Notes under the pieces: model-generated | What the model was told of the DNA's origin: nothing | The model's database searches: none | What the model saw: only the letters and a program-made list of their open reading frames with translations | Program-made: the position numbers and the translations under genes | Shown here: positions 47,614 through 58,396 of the stretch, in pieces | Layout of the letters: each line of letters begins with the position of its first letter | Numbering within the stretch: the stretch's first letter is position 1 | DNA from: Rotaria sp. Silwood1 | Taxonomy: Eukaryota; Rotifera; Eurotatoria; Philodinida; Philodinidae | NCBI GenBank assembly: GCA_905250075.1 | Contig: CAJNOP010000420.1 | Span: forward strand, 1 to 64,000 | Direction of reading: 5' to 3' | DNA: 64,000 nucleotides

Positions 47614-47834
47614 CGCCGAGCCCTCGACCCATCGGAAAATGGCAATCCGAGGGGTCGATTTGAAATTCCAATGGGTCCAGAGCCTGATGGTAGGTACATT
47701 GATAGTTAGCAGAAGCACGAGATCGAAACTTTGAAACATCTATGATGGTACAATTTTGAGACACGAGCTATACCCATCGGAATTTCAAATTGACCCCTCG
47801 GATTGCCATTTTCCGATGGGTCGAGGGCTCGGCG
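47614..47834. repeat. Near-perfect palindrome, 63-bp arms, 95-bp spacer
   Basis: 47614..47676 and 47772..47834 are reverse complements with about two mismatches (CGCCGAGCCCTCGACCC at the outer left; GGGTCGAGGGCTCGGCG at the outer right). The arms are far more GC-rich than the surroundings. Low divergence implies recent origin or gene conversion. No coding content. Confidence 0.85.
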
Positions 47835-48039
47835 ATGGGTATCTTAGGAGACATCGACAGTGCAAAATCGAGGCGTCGAAATACCCCTCGAAAGGCCAGT
47901 TGGGGTTGTTCATCAATTTTATAAAAAAAAAAGGAATACAAAGTCCATAATAACCATCTCCATTGTAGATCGATATCATCATATAACAGGTGTAATTGTA
48001 TAATCAACAAATAGTTTTTCTATAGACAATCATTTTTGT

Positions 48040-48262
48040 CTATCATTTGATCATCTACTGTTGAAATATGAAAACATGAAGAACGAATATAATGATCGAA
48101 AATATCGATTATTTTTTCAAGGTAAATTTTCGTCGTTTTATTTGTATCGGATACTAATAAAAACATTTACTTCTTTCTCGCATTAATTTCGTTCTTGTAA
48201 CAATAATAAAGAATGAAGTTTTAATGTAACAAGTTTCGGTAATGCTGTTATAATATAAAGGT
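48040..48262 (-). pseudogene. F-box/LRR gene fragment
   Basis: The minus strand reads, in broken frames, TALPKLVTLKLHSL, then ISDTNKTTKIYLEKI, then SSCFHISTVDDQMI. These match in order the last exon of the intact F-box gene (LLPDITTLKIHSL, KDTSKVTKVYLEEI, LCFHIPTAVDEII). Stops and frameshifts are present. It is a decayed partial duplicate 3 kb upstream of the functional gene. Confidence 0.6.
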
Positions 48263-50629
48263 AGAGATATAGACACAAATTGTCTCAAACTCAAGTTTAT
48301 ATGAAATGGAAGCTAGTGTTATTGGAATGATTAATATTTATTTCTAACTTACATTTTACATTATGTTTTTTCTCTTGTTTGACAATTATAAAAACAATAA
48401 TCACATTCAAGAGAATGCTCATGTACATTTTTATTCGCTTCTGTTTGGTGAATATAAAACAAACTATCTAAATAAAACATTTTATGTCGAAAATCTTCTC
48501 AAGAATTGTTTTTCTAGTCCATTAATCTCCCATTGAGATCGATTTCAATCACCCTGTAAAGAGAAAGTATTGATCATTTGCGGTATAATCAATATCAATT
48601 TTTATAGTGGATACATATGATGGAGCCAAAGTTAACTAATTAATTATAATTTTTCGAGTTGTACTTCAACTAATCCTGCCATAGCTTCTGAAAAGTGCTC
48701 ATTCGTTCTTGCCAGAGAAACTGCTCAAATAGTTTAATTTTTGTTACGACAACTTCTGAAAAACATAACTTTATAAATGATACCTATTCGAATATATTAG
48801 TTAACCTCACAAAAAAAAGACTTTTCAAACAGTTTTCTTAAATTGGAACTATTAACAATTTTTTCCATACATCGTTTTTTTAATCTATTCAGACACAAAT
48901 CGTTCATTAAATCTATTAGAATTATTTTCAAGGGCACTCATGTGTACATGATTTATACAGACAAGAGATCAAGTGTATTTTTCATGACTCGAGTTGAATC
49001 GGTTTATGAATAAAATGTTGTTACATCTTCGTTAATGTCTTCAATAATTTTTTAAAATTATTTCGTATGAATGAGTCGATTGATTTTTATTAGTAACAAA
49101 TCAAAAACTTCATCAAACATAATCATTCTCAAGAGAACAGCTTTTATGTTGTGGGCATGGAGAAGGGTGTTTCTTTTTCTCTAGAGACATACATTCACAT
49201 CTTTTTGTTAGTCTTGATCTTGATATGAATTAGTGTCCATCTTGACTATATTGACACACGAACTCATTCTTTGTCATAAACCAGCGTAATAGGTACCTGT
49301 TGAGACCGAAGATTAGTTGTCAGATATGAGTATTTTTCTGTGCAAAGAATGTATGAGTTCCTAAGAGAGTTTTATGGTAAACTATTCAACTTAGATTAAT
49401 CTAACTACGTGTGGAGTCGATCAGGTTAATCAAAGCAACAAATACCCCAATTCTCGTTCAGTCTCTGTGCATTCTTCATTGTTGATTATTCTTTATGTAC
49501 CCATGGAACGGACGTATCATAGACTTCACAGCAACTAACAGGAATCTCGAGTTACTTTGAGTTTTTTTGGTCTCGAAATTGTATCACAAACTGCTTACCA
49601 ATGACTAAGTTTTTGCTGCAATTTCCGTAACTACAGCTACTTGAAAAAATGGAGATTCATCTCATTCATCATTAGGACTATTCATTGGTTTAAAATTATC
49701 ATCCTGATTTCTTCGAACCGAAGAAAACTAATATATCTTTGTACACCATTAAATCTCACTTAATATTAAATAGAATTAAACAAGAAGAAACAGTGATGTG
49801 CAAAGATTATACTGTTTTTCTTCGATTTGATGAAATCAGAATGATATTTTTAGTGCAATGAATAGTTCTGATAATGTTCGTTTTATGCTATAAACGAAAG
49901 TTTGATCGAGTGTGCCTTAGTGATTTTCTAGAGCTAACGGTCTTGCAGTACACAATGGTATAAATCTTCATTTCTCAGATAGCAAGAGTTCCGAAACTTT
50001 GATTGCAAACTCAGTCACAGATGATCAGCAGTCACCGAAAATAACACCAACAAATTAATTGTCGACAAAATGATTATTGACATTGATTGCATGAGTTATT
50101 TCGAATATAAAGACGAATCCAACGAAGCAAAAATAAATTCCAATACATTGCAGAATAGATTTATTCGACTGTATCAAACTTCATTTAAAACTATTAGAAT
50201 TTATGAAAAATTATTAAAATCTAATGAAATTAAGTGATGAAAGTGATAAGTCGTATTTTTTTCTCTTTGAAAGAAAGATTATTAATTAGCATTGAGTGCA
50301 ACATCAACAAGTTTAATCTAGCATTGTAAAATTTCAAAAAAAAGTATAGATGTTGAACAATACTATAAATTTATGAACTGTCTATGGTAAAACACTTCTC
50401 AAGACAGTTTCGTCGATAAATTTCATTTTTTAAAATGATTCCTAACTATACTGCTGTGTTTGATACATGAACGCTCCGTTATCTATATTGACTGATAAAA
50501 TAAGAATATATTTATTAATTTTCTAATTAAAAAAAAACAACAATCTATTTTTAATCAATTCTATTTAAAAAATAAATAAATAAAAGCTATAATACATTTT
50601 TAGTTGATTATCAATAAAAAGAAAAACAT
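48263..50629. other. Intergenic, no gene seen
   Basis: No recognisable coding sequence. Since F-box remnants lie on both sides in the same orientation, part of it may be badly decayed duplicate DNA. Confidence 0.35.
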
Positions 50630-51107
50630 TATTTGATAAACATGTTTTACTGACAAATAAACATTGTTGAACATTATCAATATGAGCAACAATAAGATCA
50701 AGTTCAGTAAGAGGAAGATATTAAATGATCGATAGATTTTCATTGCTTTTTTTTGCTGTTTGTCGTTTTCGATTGACTACAGTTCATTTTTTTAATATTG
50801 GAAATGATTGAAAAATACGAAGAAAAAATTCATGTTCAAATGACCGCTCATCACATAATAATATTTTACTATAACATTTAGATATTCCATCTAGAAAATT
50901 ATTTGTTGTAGTATCATAATGTTTTAATTCATATAGATATGAATATATATGAAATTGAATTACTTCTACTTTTGGAAAATAATCAATACAAGAAATAATT
51001 TTATTATATTGAACATTTTTGAATGTCTTTATTTGATAATTAAAGTAAATAAATGAATAAATATTCGATGTAAATGTATTTAAATTTGACATATAATTAA
51101 AAATATT
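50630..51107 (-). pseudogene. F-box-like protein, C-terminal remnant
   Basis: The frame from about 51107 reads YNKIISCIDYFPKVEVIQFHI and then LLCDERSFEHEFFLRIFQSFPILKK-stop, then after a shift PLTELDLIVAHIDNVQQCLF. The block DERxFEHEFFLRIxxSFP followed by a TxLDLxxAHxDxVxQ segment is what I know from the C-terminal ends of rotifer F-box-like proteins, a different subfamily from the intact gene. Its 5' side is cut by the hairpin at 51108..51171. No F-box remains. Confidence 0.55.
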
Positions 51108-51171
51108 TAGGGTGTGGGTGTCAGTTACAAGGAAACTAACACCTACATCTACATCCACATTCACACCCTTT
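51108..51171. repeat. Telomere-like foldback abutting the F-box remnant
   Basis: AGGGTGTGGGTGTCAGTT, a small loop, AACTAACACCTACATC, then TACATCCACATTCACACCCTT. It has the same internal plan as the copy at 56180, so it is a true repeat family rather than chance G/C-rich sequence. Confidence 0.7.
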
Positions 51172-52008
51172 TCAAGTGTACATGATTACTAAGTAGTGAC
51201 TAGTCGAGTAGTACACCTAGTGTTATAAGATCCTAATCATACTATTCATTCAAGACTCAAATCCTACGACAAAGAAAGTTTGTGGAAAGCGCTTAATGCG
51301 ACTAATACCTAACGCTTCATTGTCATGGTCATTGACCTATTACAATTTGAGGATTGAGAAAGTCTGTCATACAACAAAATTGATATATAATAGGCCTTGA
51401 GCGTATACTAAGAAAAAGAGCAGTAGTGATATTTATGATTTCGTCTCTCATTTTTCTACTCGGTTTGCAAGTACATTACTTAGTTACACTTCCTAAAAAC
51501 ATTTCTCTACGCATAAACACGAAAAAAACGTATTGTTTCTTCTTTTTTTTTCTTGGAATTTTTTCAATTCTCTTTTAAAAACATTTTTATGTTTTTTCAT
51601 GCACTTTTTCTTCACTTGAAAAAACGGCAACATTTCTTTTTCTCTTAACGTCTCTTTCTCTTTCGAAACTACAAAGCAATAGAAGAACATAGACCAATTG
51701 AGCATTTGCTCGACCTTAATCATTAACCATAACAACGTATCTTGCCAATGCAAAGCTATGAACTGAAACCACTCGTTTGAGAGCGTTTCAACTCGTCACG
51801 TGACGCGTTGAACAAATTGCAAAAATCACACCTTTCGTAACACCAAAAATAGGCATATTCAAAAATGCAGGGATGTCGTAACGAAATTTACAGGGCGATC
51901 GTAACGATTAATACAGGGAGTTCGTAACGGTTGCGGAGCTTTCACAACGAAGCAACAGGGCTTTCGTAATGAAATATATGTTAGTCGTACGTCATTTACG
52001 AATAGAAA
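51172..52008. other. Intergenic ending in a tandem repeat at the gap
   Basis: No gene recognised; the minus-strand frame near 51.5-51.75 kb is Lys/Phe low complexity. A perfect palindrome GTCACGTGAC (with CACGTG) lies near 51796. From about 51865 a short tandem repeat runs into the gap. Confidence 0.4.
51865..52000. repeat. Tandem repeat CAGGG-TCGTAACGA, ~25-45 bp spacing
   Basis: CAGGGATGTCGTAACGAAA, CAGGGCGATCGTAACGATT, CAGGGAGTTCGTAACGG and CAGGGCTTTCGTAATGAAA occur in order, separated by 25-46 bases, directly before the gap. The repeat probably continues in the gap. Confidence 0.6.
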
Positions 52009-52108
52009 NNNNNNNNNNNNNNNNNNNNNNNNNNNNNNNNNNNNNNNNNNNNNNNNNNNNNNNNNNNNNNNNNNNNNNNNNNNNNNNNNNNNNNNNNNNN
52101 NNNNNNNN
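52009..52108. other. Assembly gap (100 N)
   Basis: Exactly 100 Ns, a placeholder; a tandem repeat borders it on the left. Confidence 1.
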
Positions 52109-53020
52109 AAAAAGATGAATTTTTTCATATATTCACCGACATTTTTCAGTTCATAAAGTACTTTATCTATTCTTCAAACAAGATGAAAAACACAATCATT
52201 GAAAAAATAGTATCTTCATCAATTGAAGACAGAATTTCTGAAACGCATCCACTGAGACTAAACCGAAATTTTCTCGAGAAATTATTTAGTTTCGAAACGC
52301 ACCAAAAATCAGGAAATCAGGACCGCTGCGAGGCCTGATTTATAGCAATGATATGTTAAAAGATCCCGAGTCTAACTTACATTTTCCAGGGGTACATAAC
52401 AGTTATTAAAATAGTGCGCAAATAAGTGATATAGCACGATTGTTTGTACTTGAATGAACGAAATCAAAAAAATCTGTATCTTTTTTTTCACTCTAAGTAA
52501 GGGTTTTTGAAGCAAGTCATAACTTTAAGATTTAATTTTATCAAAAAATGATCGTGAAATAAATATAACTCATAGAGGGTCTGAGAAACACTAGAAGATT
52601 TAGAAGTGAGTTAAGAAATTTGATTATTATTTCCATCTACCAGCATCAGCCACATTTCTTCATCTACTTCTTTGTGTTTAATTCCCCAAGCTTTTTCAGG
52701 CCTATCTGTACATATAGATGGTTCATGTGGAGTATAGTAACACTCTTACACATGATTGATACGTTGAATATGTCGATCAGTGTGATGATGATAGTGTTAT
52801 TGAACACGAATTGAAACATTTTATTGAATAAAAATTCGATCATTTTTAGATAATAACATATACTCAATATAGTCAACTGAAAATAATTTTAAAAAATACA
52901 GAAAGAAGTACGCAAGTACATACTTCTCGTTAAGTGTATTAATGCTATTTAATTTTCATGTTAAATCATTGTTCAAGAATGATTGGTTTTAATGCAGACA
53001 ACAGAGAAAATGTCAATCAG
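52109..53020. other. Intergenic flank upstream of the TRAF gene
   Basis: No recognisable gene. Any first exon of the TRAF gene (N-terminus before the RING) would be here but I could not identify it; CAG acceptor-like sites lie near 52997 and 53020. Confidence 0.35.
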
Positions 53021-56000
53021 ATATACTTTTGTTGATTATGTGCTTTGATTTTCCGAGAGCCTTTTCAACTTTTATGCGATCATCGTCAATGTAAAACTTG
53101 CATCGAAAATATTCAGGGGTATACATAAATAAATGATGAATTTCATTTGAAAATTGTATTTCTCTTCTCAAGGAATATTATCAAATGTGCAGAATGTGAT
53201 GTAGTAACACCAAAAAATGAAGTCAGTTTTTGAAATTCATTTCTATTCAAGATAAATAATTTATTCTTTTCAAAAGATAATGTCTGATCGAGGTTTAAGG
53301 AATGATATGAAATCTTTGCCAATTAGATGTTCATTGTGCTCATGGAATGGTTTGTATAAGGATTATGATGTAAGATAATAATTTATGATATTTATTTTCA
53401 TTATAATACTAATTCATATTATTGACGTTGGTTGTTTCTAAGAATATTTTTTTAAAATGTCGTGCATCACAATGAATCTTTTGATTTATTTTTATCTTGC
53501 GATGAATAAATATTTCAGGAGCGTCTTAACAATACTCATCTAAACTTGATATGTGAATTTTGTGGAGAAAATTTTAATTCAACAACTCGACTTGACGAAC
53601 ACAAGCAAAAAGAATGTCACAGAATTATTGTACCTTGTGCACTTAAAGATTATGGTTGTTTAGATTCAGTAAGTTGAAATCTTGCAGACAAAGCATCTGC
53701 AACATACCAAAGAAAAGGAAATAATTATATGTCGATTGAATCATATCTAGATTCAAATTACATGGATTCTTTTCTTACTATTCTGTCTAGACCAATGATA
53801 ATTATCGATAAATTCTATATTTCATTTAGATAAAATATGAAGTGTTAAATTTACAAAGTCGAATTTGTTTCCATTATCTGTCTATATCAATTCTTTAAAT
53901 TAATTAAAAAAAGATAATTGTACAATTTCTTTAGATCTGTCGACATCAATTATCAGAGCATTATTTGAGTGACACTCATCAAAAAACAATAGTTAATTTT
54001 ATACGTCGGTTAATATCTAGAAAAATGAATGAACAACAAGAAGAAGTATCTGGAATGGATATCGATATCGGACAAGGTGCTTCTACTACAATAGTTAGTA
54101 CAGAAATGCAAAAAACCTATGAAATAACAAATATTCTTGCAAATGAAATTCAAATATTAAATGACGATATACAACGTTTTTCTAGTGAATCGATTCGATT
54201 ACAAAGTTCCATTGAATCTTTAACACAAGATTTTTCATCAATAAAATTGAGTGTTCAAGAACAAAGTTCTTTTATAGATGGTGTTAAACCCAATCAAGAA
54301 ATTCTACAACAAGATATTGCTTCATTGAAACAAAAAATTGATGACATACAATATGTATCTTATGATGGAACGTTTATATGGAAAATAATGAACTTTCATG
54401 AAAAAATGAGTAAGGTCAATCAGAAAAAATACAATAGTATTATTCGAATAGATAATTCAGTTTTTCATTGATAATAATTCTAAATTTATCAGTAAAAGTA
54501 ACAGAACTTTCTTGAAGTTTTTCAGATTAAATTAGTTGGAAACATGCATTTAAATCTTTTAGTTTCATTAACACAGCGATGATGGTCAGAATACTACTTT
54601 CCTGAAGGGCAAAACTATTTTCTTTTGTTCTGATTTGAAGGCAGAATAAGACAGAGATTTCCACCCTGATGACATTATATCAGCAATAAAAGGGAAAAGT
54701 TATGATTAATTTTACTGATGTCTAATAACTTGATTTAATTACTGTGTTGAAAGTCTGCGATCATGAAAAACAATCGCTTATTTGCCTCAATTCGAAGAAC
54801 TCTGAGTGTTCTATACTCAAGTGTGCATTACCTCAATGTATCATATAATATATCTATTTCTATTTTGCTGAAAACTGGCAAGATTTCTAGTTGAAACAGA
54901 AAAGAATTATAACTTAGATCAATATTGGTGGAAATGTGTGAGAAAATATGTGAGAAAATATGTCAAGAAATATAATGAAAACCAATTTATAGGTCACTAT
55001 TTTCATCTGAAGAAAATTTGTCTTATTGGTTGATCCAAACCGATTACAAGTTTTAAATTCACTAGGATCGATTAGTTTATTCTTATCTATAAGATGAGTT
55101 GTTAAAAAATCTTAGAAACCACATTTTAATTGGATGAAGATTGTTTTGTTTAAATAAATTTTAAATAAATAAAAAAAATATTGGTTTTTGATGACATTTC
55201 TCGAGGTTTGTTATGAGAGGACCTGATTGTGACTAATCGATTTGAACTGATATCTATCAGTTTTCTCACAGTCAGCAATGCTGTCAGACAGGAATAGCCA
55301 AAAAAAATTTATTATAAAAAGACCTGCTAAGGACCAACACGGCAACAATGTTAAATAGGATAAAAATTGTGCTGTATGAAAGTCTCTAGATCGTCAGAAA
55401 TAAATACAATTTAATATCATATTTTCATCAAGTTATTCATCTTTTTAGTGGATGCTCAATCAGAACGACAAACATCAATATATTCACCTCCATTTTACTC
55501 TTCATCAATCGGCTATAAAATGCGACTTTGACTTTATCTTAATGGTGATGGTAATGCTCGACGTACACACATGTCATTATTTTTTATTCTAATGCGTGGC
55601 CCACATGATTCTATGTTAAAATTCCCTTTCAATTATAAAGTTAGCTTTTGTTTGTATGATCAAACTACTCAACTACGACACATTATCGACTCTTTTCGAC
55701 CTGATATTAAATCAAATAGTTTCCAGAGACCAAGATCCGAAATGAATATTGCTAGTGGTATACCGAAATTCTTTCCATTGACGATGATTCAACAAGAAAA
55801 TAATCCATATGTGCGAGATGATACCATGTTTATTAAAGTCCTGGTTGATTTTGATGATATACCGAAAACCTTGTTACCATATGTATTGAGTCTTAATCCT
55901 GGATTACCTATGCATACTCAACAATTAGTCATTAAACAAGAAGCAGAACGAAGAGCACAACAACAATCTCAACAAGCATCTGTATCACTTGTAAATCGTC

Positions 56001-56122
56001 TCGGAACATTGACAATACCACCGATAAATGAAACACCATCAGCTCAAACATTATTTAATAGACTACCATCACCGAACGTGACAAATACTAATGATCAATT
56101 ACCAGCTTCGAAGAATAATTAG
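53021..56122 (+). pseudogene. TRAF-like RING/zinc-finger/MATH gene with in-frame TGA
   Basis: Exons: ~53021..53118, 53173..53221, 53277..53369, 53519..53668, 53935..54409, 55449..56122; all junctions are GT-AG and keep frame. Order of domains: RING (LCALIFREPFQLLCDHRQCKTC, then CAECD); TRAF-type zinc fingers (RCSLCSWNGLYKDY; CEFCGENFNSTTRLDEHKQKEC; CALKDYGC); a long coiled coil (exon 5); then the MATH/TRAF-C domain (YDGTFIWKIMNFHEKM; IYSPPFYSSSIGYKM; LYLNGDGN; RGPHDSMLKFPF). TRAFs are cytosolic adaptors, often ubiquitin ligases, in TNF/Toll-like signalling. TGA at 55529 replaces what is normally Arg (CGA to TGA) in KMRL-x-LYLNGDG, and TGA at 53033 lies between two RING cysteines. Everything else is open. 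The tail is Gln/Pro/Asn-rich. Likely a recent pseudogene, unless UGA is read through. Confidence 0.75.
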
Positions 56123-56179
56123 AAAAATCATGAGTGAGAATAAGATTGAGTCAGAAAAAAGAATACTTTTGAGCGGAAT

Positions 56180-56243
56180 GGGCGTGGGTGTTAGTGTTCA
56201 TAGTTTTGAAATTAACACCGACATCTGCATCCACACCTTTATA
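56180..56243. repeat. Telomere-like foldback element
   Basis: GGGCGTGGGTGTTAGTGTT, a loop, AATTAACACCGACATC, then TGCATCCACACC. Lies 60 bases after the TRAF stop codon; same plan as 51108..51171. Confidence 0.7.
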
Positions 56244-56423
56244 TTGTTGTTTCGAAACCCCAGCGCATCCCGGATTTGATTCACGAACGAAATAAAAACT
56301 TACACTGAATTTTATTTTTTTCGGAACGTCCAAATATTGATTCGTGCCCTTGCTGTTAGGGGAAGTAAGGAATAATTTTAATCCGGTTATTCGAAGAGCT
56401 ACAATTTTCAGTTGGAACACTTG

Positions 56424-56640
56424 AGGGAGGGTGTAGAGTGGGTGTCGGCACAGATGTCAGTGTGGGTGATGTGTGTGCATGTCGGCGCAGATATGGGTGA
56501 GGTGTGTGAGTAGGGTGTGGGTGGGTGTGGGTGTGGGTGTGTGGGTGTGGGTGTGGGTGTGGGGTGTGGGTGTGGGTGTGGGTAATTTCACACCCACACC
56601 CACACCCCCACCCACCCACATCCACACACCCACACCCTTT
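56424..56640. repeat. Largest telomere-like foldback; (GTGTGG)n arm then (CCACAC)n arm
   Basis: About 160 bases of G-rich sequence, the last 80 a nearly regular GTGTGGGTGTGGGTG array (56505..56583), are followed after TAATTT by about 50 bases of regular C-rich complement (CACACCCACACCCACACC). The junction is the arrangement expected of two telomere ends joined, or of a hairpin element. Strong hairpin and G-quadruplex potential. Confidence 0.8.
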
Positions 56641-58396
56641 TCTGTTTGTTTAGCAGAAGTGTGTTAAAACAAACAAAACTTCAATAGAAAACAGTGGCGA
56701 GCTCTACAACTTCCTAGATTTAACTAGCATGGAATTAAAGCTAAATAGAACTTAATATAGACATATAAGGTTACTTCTTTATTCTCACCGTTTTCAATTT
56801 CGAAATATTTTACACACTCTGTTTAATTTTGACTGATATATAAGTAAGTCATCATATACAACCTACTGAGCTGTATTCAACCATCTGAGGAAAAAACAGT
56901 CGGAAAATAAACTCTCACCTCATCTTTGAAATGATGACGCATTACACGTGCTGCATAGAGTTACTGACTTGTAGATATTTCAATGACACAAGCCATTACA
57001 TACGCCATTAATGCTAGCGTCAAGAGAAAAAGTAAAAAGCAACAACAAAATCTGTCTATCTTTTGCAAAAATATGTCATCATTTTTGTAGTTCTGTTTTT
57101 TAAAGGACTCATAGAAATGTCGTTGAAGGAGGAAAAAAACTAATGAATCAATAAATTGATTGCGTAAGAATGATTCATCGATAAAACAATGGTTAGAATT
57201 TTCCTCGGAATTGACGAAATATATTATGAAGACTAAGAAGGGAAAAAAATGAAACGATGACTTATAATCTCCTTAATTAAATGATTCATAATATTTGATT
57301 TTGTACATTGCTTGACTTTCTACTGAAATGAACAATTAAAACCCATTTTGAAGCTTGAAAAACACTATCCATCGTGGCACAACACTTGAATGGTAAATAT
57401 TTGTAATTCGTATTTTGGTTGTTACAAAATTCGAACAATAGTAAACAGAACTGGAATGTAGTTTCTGTTAAAATTCATTTCAAGTAAGCTTGACTGAAAA
57501 TATGTGTGGATGGGAATGAAAAAAACAACATTATGTTTAGTCCACTGTCGCTTGCTCTGCAGTTGAGTGAATAATTTTTATTGTATTTTTTTATCCGCAA
57601 TGTGTTTGAGACACCACATGATAAGAACGCATCATACCATATTACAAAAAAAGATTTCATATATGTTGACATCTACCGTAACAAGATGGAGAATTTCGAA
57701 TGAATGACGTTTCTCTCGCTATTCAACAGGTGTATCATATTTAATATCGTATTAATCAGTGTCCAACTGTGAACAATATATAAATTTTCAAGTTAATCTC
57801 ACATGTAAAAAATAACATCAGTCAAGAATCGATGCAAGCTGAAATTAAAACGATATTATCTTATTCTTCTTCGTTAATTTCATTGTCTTATTAGAGTTCC
57901 GCAATTTGACCTCAGAAAAGATTATGTTACAAAAAGATTTTTTTTATTTTTTGAGACGATTAAACCGAATTTAATTTTGTGTTTCAATAATCAAATATTT
58001 TATGAGCTTGTGCCTGTCACTTTTCATCTGCCTCGAGGTTTTACATTATATTGTTAAAATTATTCTTTTACATAACTTAATGTCATTCTATCATGAATGT
58101 ATATGGTATATCTTGTTGTTGCTAAGAAGACTAGCTGCCCTATGATAATTTAGAAAAAAACATGGATCGTAAACATCATCACTTATGTATACGATGAATG
58201 CAAACAGAACAATAAAGAGCATGCGAGAAAAAAATCAAATGAAGGAAAAAAAATGTTTTGTTTGTTTTTATTTGTTTTTGTTATTCCTTGATATTAGAAT
58301 GGCAGAGCATTTTTTATGCAAAACAAACAGTACAAAATAAAGAAAAGAATTAAAAAAAAAAGCAAATAGAGAAATTTGTAGCACGTCTTTTAACCA
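56641..58396. other. Intergenic, no gene seen
   Basis: No recognisable gene. The right end is the 3' flank of the Ca2+-ATPase gene. Poly-A/T runs near 57.9 and 58.3 kb. Confidence 0.4.

Noticed and set aside
56151-56667. His/Pro/Thr- and Val/Gly-rich frames
   Set aside because: Translations of the telomere-like repeat in various frames, not genes.
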